A stretch of DNA of 64,000 nucleotides from Pseudotamlana haliotis (GTDB lineage: Bacteria > Bacteroidota > Bacteroidia > Flavobacteriales > Flavobacteriaceae), in assembly GCF_008806375.1 (NCBI RefSeq), contig NZ_WAAT01000050.1, positions 265,378 to 329,377 on the forward strand, given 5' to 3'. Of this stretch, positions 61,822-64,000 are shown in pieces. The notes under the pieces are model-generated. The model was not told where the DNA came from. It worked only from the letters and a program-made list of their open reading frames with translations, and did not search any database. Numbering within the stretch: position 1 is the first letter of the stretch; the number at the start of each line of letters is the position of its first letter. Both the position numbers and the translations under genes were made by a program.

Positions 61822-64000
61822 TTATTGCTGTTTTGAAATAAATTCGTTTGGTGTACAATTATAAAGCTCTTTAAAGCATTTTATGAAGTATGAGGGGGTG
61901 TTAAAACCAATTTGATAACCAACTTCTGAAATAGTAGCATCTGATTGACTCAATAAGTTTTTCGCTAGTTTTAGGCGCTGCAATCTAATAAGCTCACTTG
62001 TAGTACAATTTGTAATGGCTTTTAACTTCCTATGTAGTTGAGTTCGACTCATATTCATGTGCTCAGCAAACTGTTCACTATTAAAATTGGAATCGGTTAA
62101 ATGGGTGTCGACAGTTTCCTGCAGTTGTTTTAAAAACTTGGACTCTGTTGAAGAAGTTGCTATTTTCGGACTCACGCTTAGGCTATTACTAAAGTGTTTT
62201 TGAACTTGTTTTCGGTTTTTAATTAAATTTTCAACAATTATTTTAAGCTTATCAGCATTAAATGGTTTGGTTATGTAGGCGTCGGCTCCAGTTTTTAAAC
62301 CTTCAATTTCATGTTGCTCAGCTGATCTTGCAGTTAATAAAATAACTGGGATATGGCTTGTTATGGGGTTGGTTTTGATCGCATGACATAAATCAATTCC
62401 AGAGCTAATAGGCATCATAATATCGCTAATTACTATGTCTGGGCTATTTTTTAAAGCGTTTTCCAATCCTTCTTTTCCGTTTGTAGCTTGGGTTATTTCA
62501 TAAGTATTAATAAAGATTGTCTTAATGAAATCTAATATGTCAGGCTCATCTTCAACGATGAGAATTTGAGTTTTTTCGGTTTCAGATACTTCTTGGTCTA
62601 CAAGTGTTATTTGTTGGTTTTTGTTAGTTTCAATGAAAGAATTAAGAATTTCATCATCATGAAACGATTCTCTGTCTATAGGAATAGAAACTGAAAATTG
62701 AATATTGTTGTCACCCATATTATTTGCAACAATACTACCTCTAGTTAAGCTAACGAGGTCTCGTACTAAAGCGAGCCCGACGCCAACACCATCAGACATT
62801 TTATTGTCCTGATAAAAGCGTTGAAATAATTTACTTAGGTCTTTACCTTCAATGTGGTCACTCGTATTTATTATGGATAAAACCAAAAATTCACCTTGCT
62901 TACTAGCTTCAAAAATAATATCACTTTTATTGGTGGTATATTTAATGGCATTGGTGAATAAGTTAGCACAGATTTTTTCTATCACGTCGTTATCATACCA
63001 AGCTTCATTCAGGTTTTCAATCTTTGACTTTATTTTTAAATCCTTTTTAAGTGCACTATACTTAAAGGCATTTACAATCTGTTTTAGGAGCAGTCCTAAA
63101 TTCCCTTTACAGACTTTTAATTTGGTTTGCCCAGAATCAATCATGGAAAGGTTTAGCATTTGGTCAACAAGATTTAATAGCCTATCGGCATTTTGCTTGA
63201 CCAAAGTGAGTTCTTTTTTGTCTTTAGCAGAGAGGTCTACTTTATTTAATTGATTGGTTACAGGGCCTAAAATGAGTGTTAATGGGGTTCTAATTTCATG
63301 TGATATATTCGTGTAGAGCTTCGTTTTATATTCGTCTAGTTTTTTTAAACGGTTGGTTTCGGCATTTTCTAATTGAAGTTGCATTTTCATATGCCAACGT
63401 AATTTTGCGTAATAATACACGATGTAGCTTAATAGGATAAATATTAAATTATATACAATAATAGCATATACATTGGCATACCAGGGGTCTTTAATTTCAA
63501 AAGTGTATTGCGCGGGTGTTTCGTTCCAAACCCCATCATAATTACTAGACATTACTTCAAATGTATAGGTGTCTGGTGGTAAATTGGTGTAGTGTGCTAA
63601 GTTGTTATGTTTAGAATCAATCCAGTCTTTATCGTGGTTATTTAATTTATATTTAAAAGAACTTCGTTCAGGTATTGAGAAATGGAGGCTTGAGAAGGTA
63701 AAGGTTATGGTGTTCTCATTATATTTTAATTGTTGGTTTTCAGTCATTTCTCGATTTTCAGAAAAGATTTCAAAAGAAGAAATGATGGTTTTTGGTTTTA
63801 CAGGATTGTAATTAATTTGATGGGGCTTAAACCAATTTATGCCTTCAAGTCCTCCAAAAATCAAGGTGCCGTCTTCAGTTTTATGGTAAGCTCCAGAATT
63901 AAATTCCGTGCCTTGTAAACCATCATCAGCACTAAAGTTTTCAAAAGCATTTGTTTTTTTTGATGGGGTGAATTTCGAAATGCCATTATTTGTGCTTAAC
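61822..64000 (-). CDS. Hybrid two-component system regulator (HTCS), 5' end outside the window
   Basis: The frame stays open from 61822 to the right edge, so the N-terminus is missing. The first visible part (63860-64000) reads LSTNNGISKF and DDGLQGTEFN, the blades of a Reg_prop sensor propeller; the apparent start at 63864 is an internal TTG. A Y_Y_Y domain (PPDTYTFEVMSSN), one membrane helix (IIVYNLIFILLSYIVYYYA), HisKA with NISHEIRTP, an ATPase domain, a receiver domain with SDIMMP and a C-terminal AraC-type helix-turn-helix follow. HTCS proteins sense glycan breakdown products and switch on polysaccharide utilisation loci; such a locus may lie to the right. Confidence 0.95.
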   Translation of the reverse strand, partial: LSTNNGISKFTPSKKTNAFENFSADDGLQGTEFNSGAYHKTEDGTLIFGGLEGINWFKPHQINYNPVKPKTIISSFEIFSENREMTENQQLKYNENTITFTFSSLHFSIPERSSFKYKLNNHDKDWIDSKHNNLAHYTNLPPDTYTFEVMSSNYDGVWNETPAQYTFEIKDPWYANVYAIIVYNLIFILLSYIVYYYAKLRWHMKMQLQLENAETNRLKKLDEYKTKLYTNISHEIRTPLTLILGPVTNQLNKVDLSAKDKKELTLVKQNADRLLNLVDQMLNLSMIDSGQTKLKVCKGNLGLLLKQIVNAFKYSALKKDLKIKSKIENLNEAWYDNDVIEKICANLFTNAIKYTTNKSDIIFEASKQGEFLVLSIINTSDHIEGKDLSKLFQRFYQDNKMSDGVGVGLALVRDLVSLTRGSIVANNMGDNNIQFSVSIPIDRESFHDDEILNSFIETNKNQQITLVDQEVSETEKTQILIVEDEPDILDFIKTIFINTYEITQATNGKEGLENALKNSPDIVISDIMMPISSGIDLCHAIKTNPITSHIPVILLTARSAEQHEIEGLKTGADAYITKPFNADKLKIIVENLIKNRKQVQKHFSNSLSVSPKIATSSTESKFLKQLQETVDTHLTDSNFNSEQFAEHMNMSRTQLHRKLKAITNCTTSELIRLQRLKLAKNLLSQSDATISEVGYQIGFNTPSYFIKCFKELYNCTPNEFISKQQ

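Overview
The window reads as a chromosomal segment of a marine-type member of the Flavobacteriaceae (Bacteroidota). The grounds are low GC, AT-rich spacers, the Bacteroidota -7 promoter box TAnnTTTG in front of many genes, two type IX secretion (T9SS) type B sorting domains, flavobacterial families such as DUF4835, DUF5606 and DUF6913, and a hybrid two-component regulator. The species cannot be fixed from the sequence alone. There is no prophage, transposase, CRISPR array or rRNA. Almost everything is core genome, so the unusual signals are regulatory architecture, repeats and a few odd proteins rather than one obvious new defence or mobile system.

Layout. 0-3.2 kb: a half-length DUF1456 protein, a TerB-like protein and uvrB. 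3.2-11 kb: two large secreted T9SS proteins that share a Cys-Asp-rich repeat, 11 copies in one and 2 in the other. 11-17.9 kb: an ABC-2 exporter, a cryptic kinase-fold protein, a pRiA4b ORF-3-like protein, heme A synthase, CCA-adding enzyme and the threonylcarbamoyl-AMP synthase. 17.8-24.9 kb: a loose glycan and lipopolysaccharide block of five glycosyltransferases, a Kdo-kinase-like protein and a secreted beta/gamma-crystallin protein. 24.9-38.1 kb: housekeeping and envelope genes (dapD, ruvX, def, tlpA-like, tRNA-Leu, long GAPDH, HtrA, dapF, mltG, a lysozyme-fold protein, an RsmI-like methylase, a low-Mr phosphatase). 38.1-49 kb: dnaA, a thioesterase, a ribD operon, prmC-ligA and a 5'-nucleotidase split over two genes. 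48.9-59 kb: a long plus-strand run, DUF6913-dapA, bamD-rpoZ-coaBC-DUF4835-recN, fabI, then glycosyltransferase-ybbR-coaE. 59-64 kb: a histidine kinase/OmpR-type regulator pair and, opposite it, a hybrid sensor running off the right edge.

How the genes connect. dapA, dapD and dapF make meso-diaminopimelate for peptidoglycan, alongside the wall enzymes MltG and the lysozyme-fold protein. BamD and HtrA serve outer-membrane assembly and quality control. coaBC and coaE cover coenzyme A synthesis, and fabI fatty acid synthesis. The tRNA-Leu gene does not encode CCA, which fits the CCA-adding enzyme in the same window. tsaC, def, prmC and the RsmI-like gene serve translation.

Most notable: repeated -7 boxes only 4-5 nt before start codons, which implies leaderless transcripts; a gap leader able to hide its own start codon; tandem repeats at the promoter of the two-component operon; a kinase-fold protein of unknown substrate; a secreted protein with an unrecognised duplicated domain plus a beta/gamma-crystallin domain; and a 0.6-kb palindrome-rich gene-free region.
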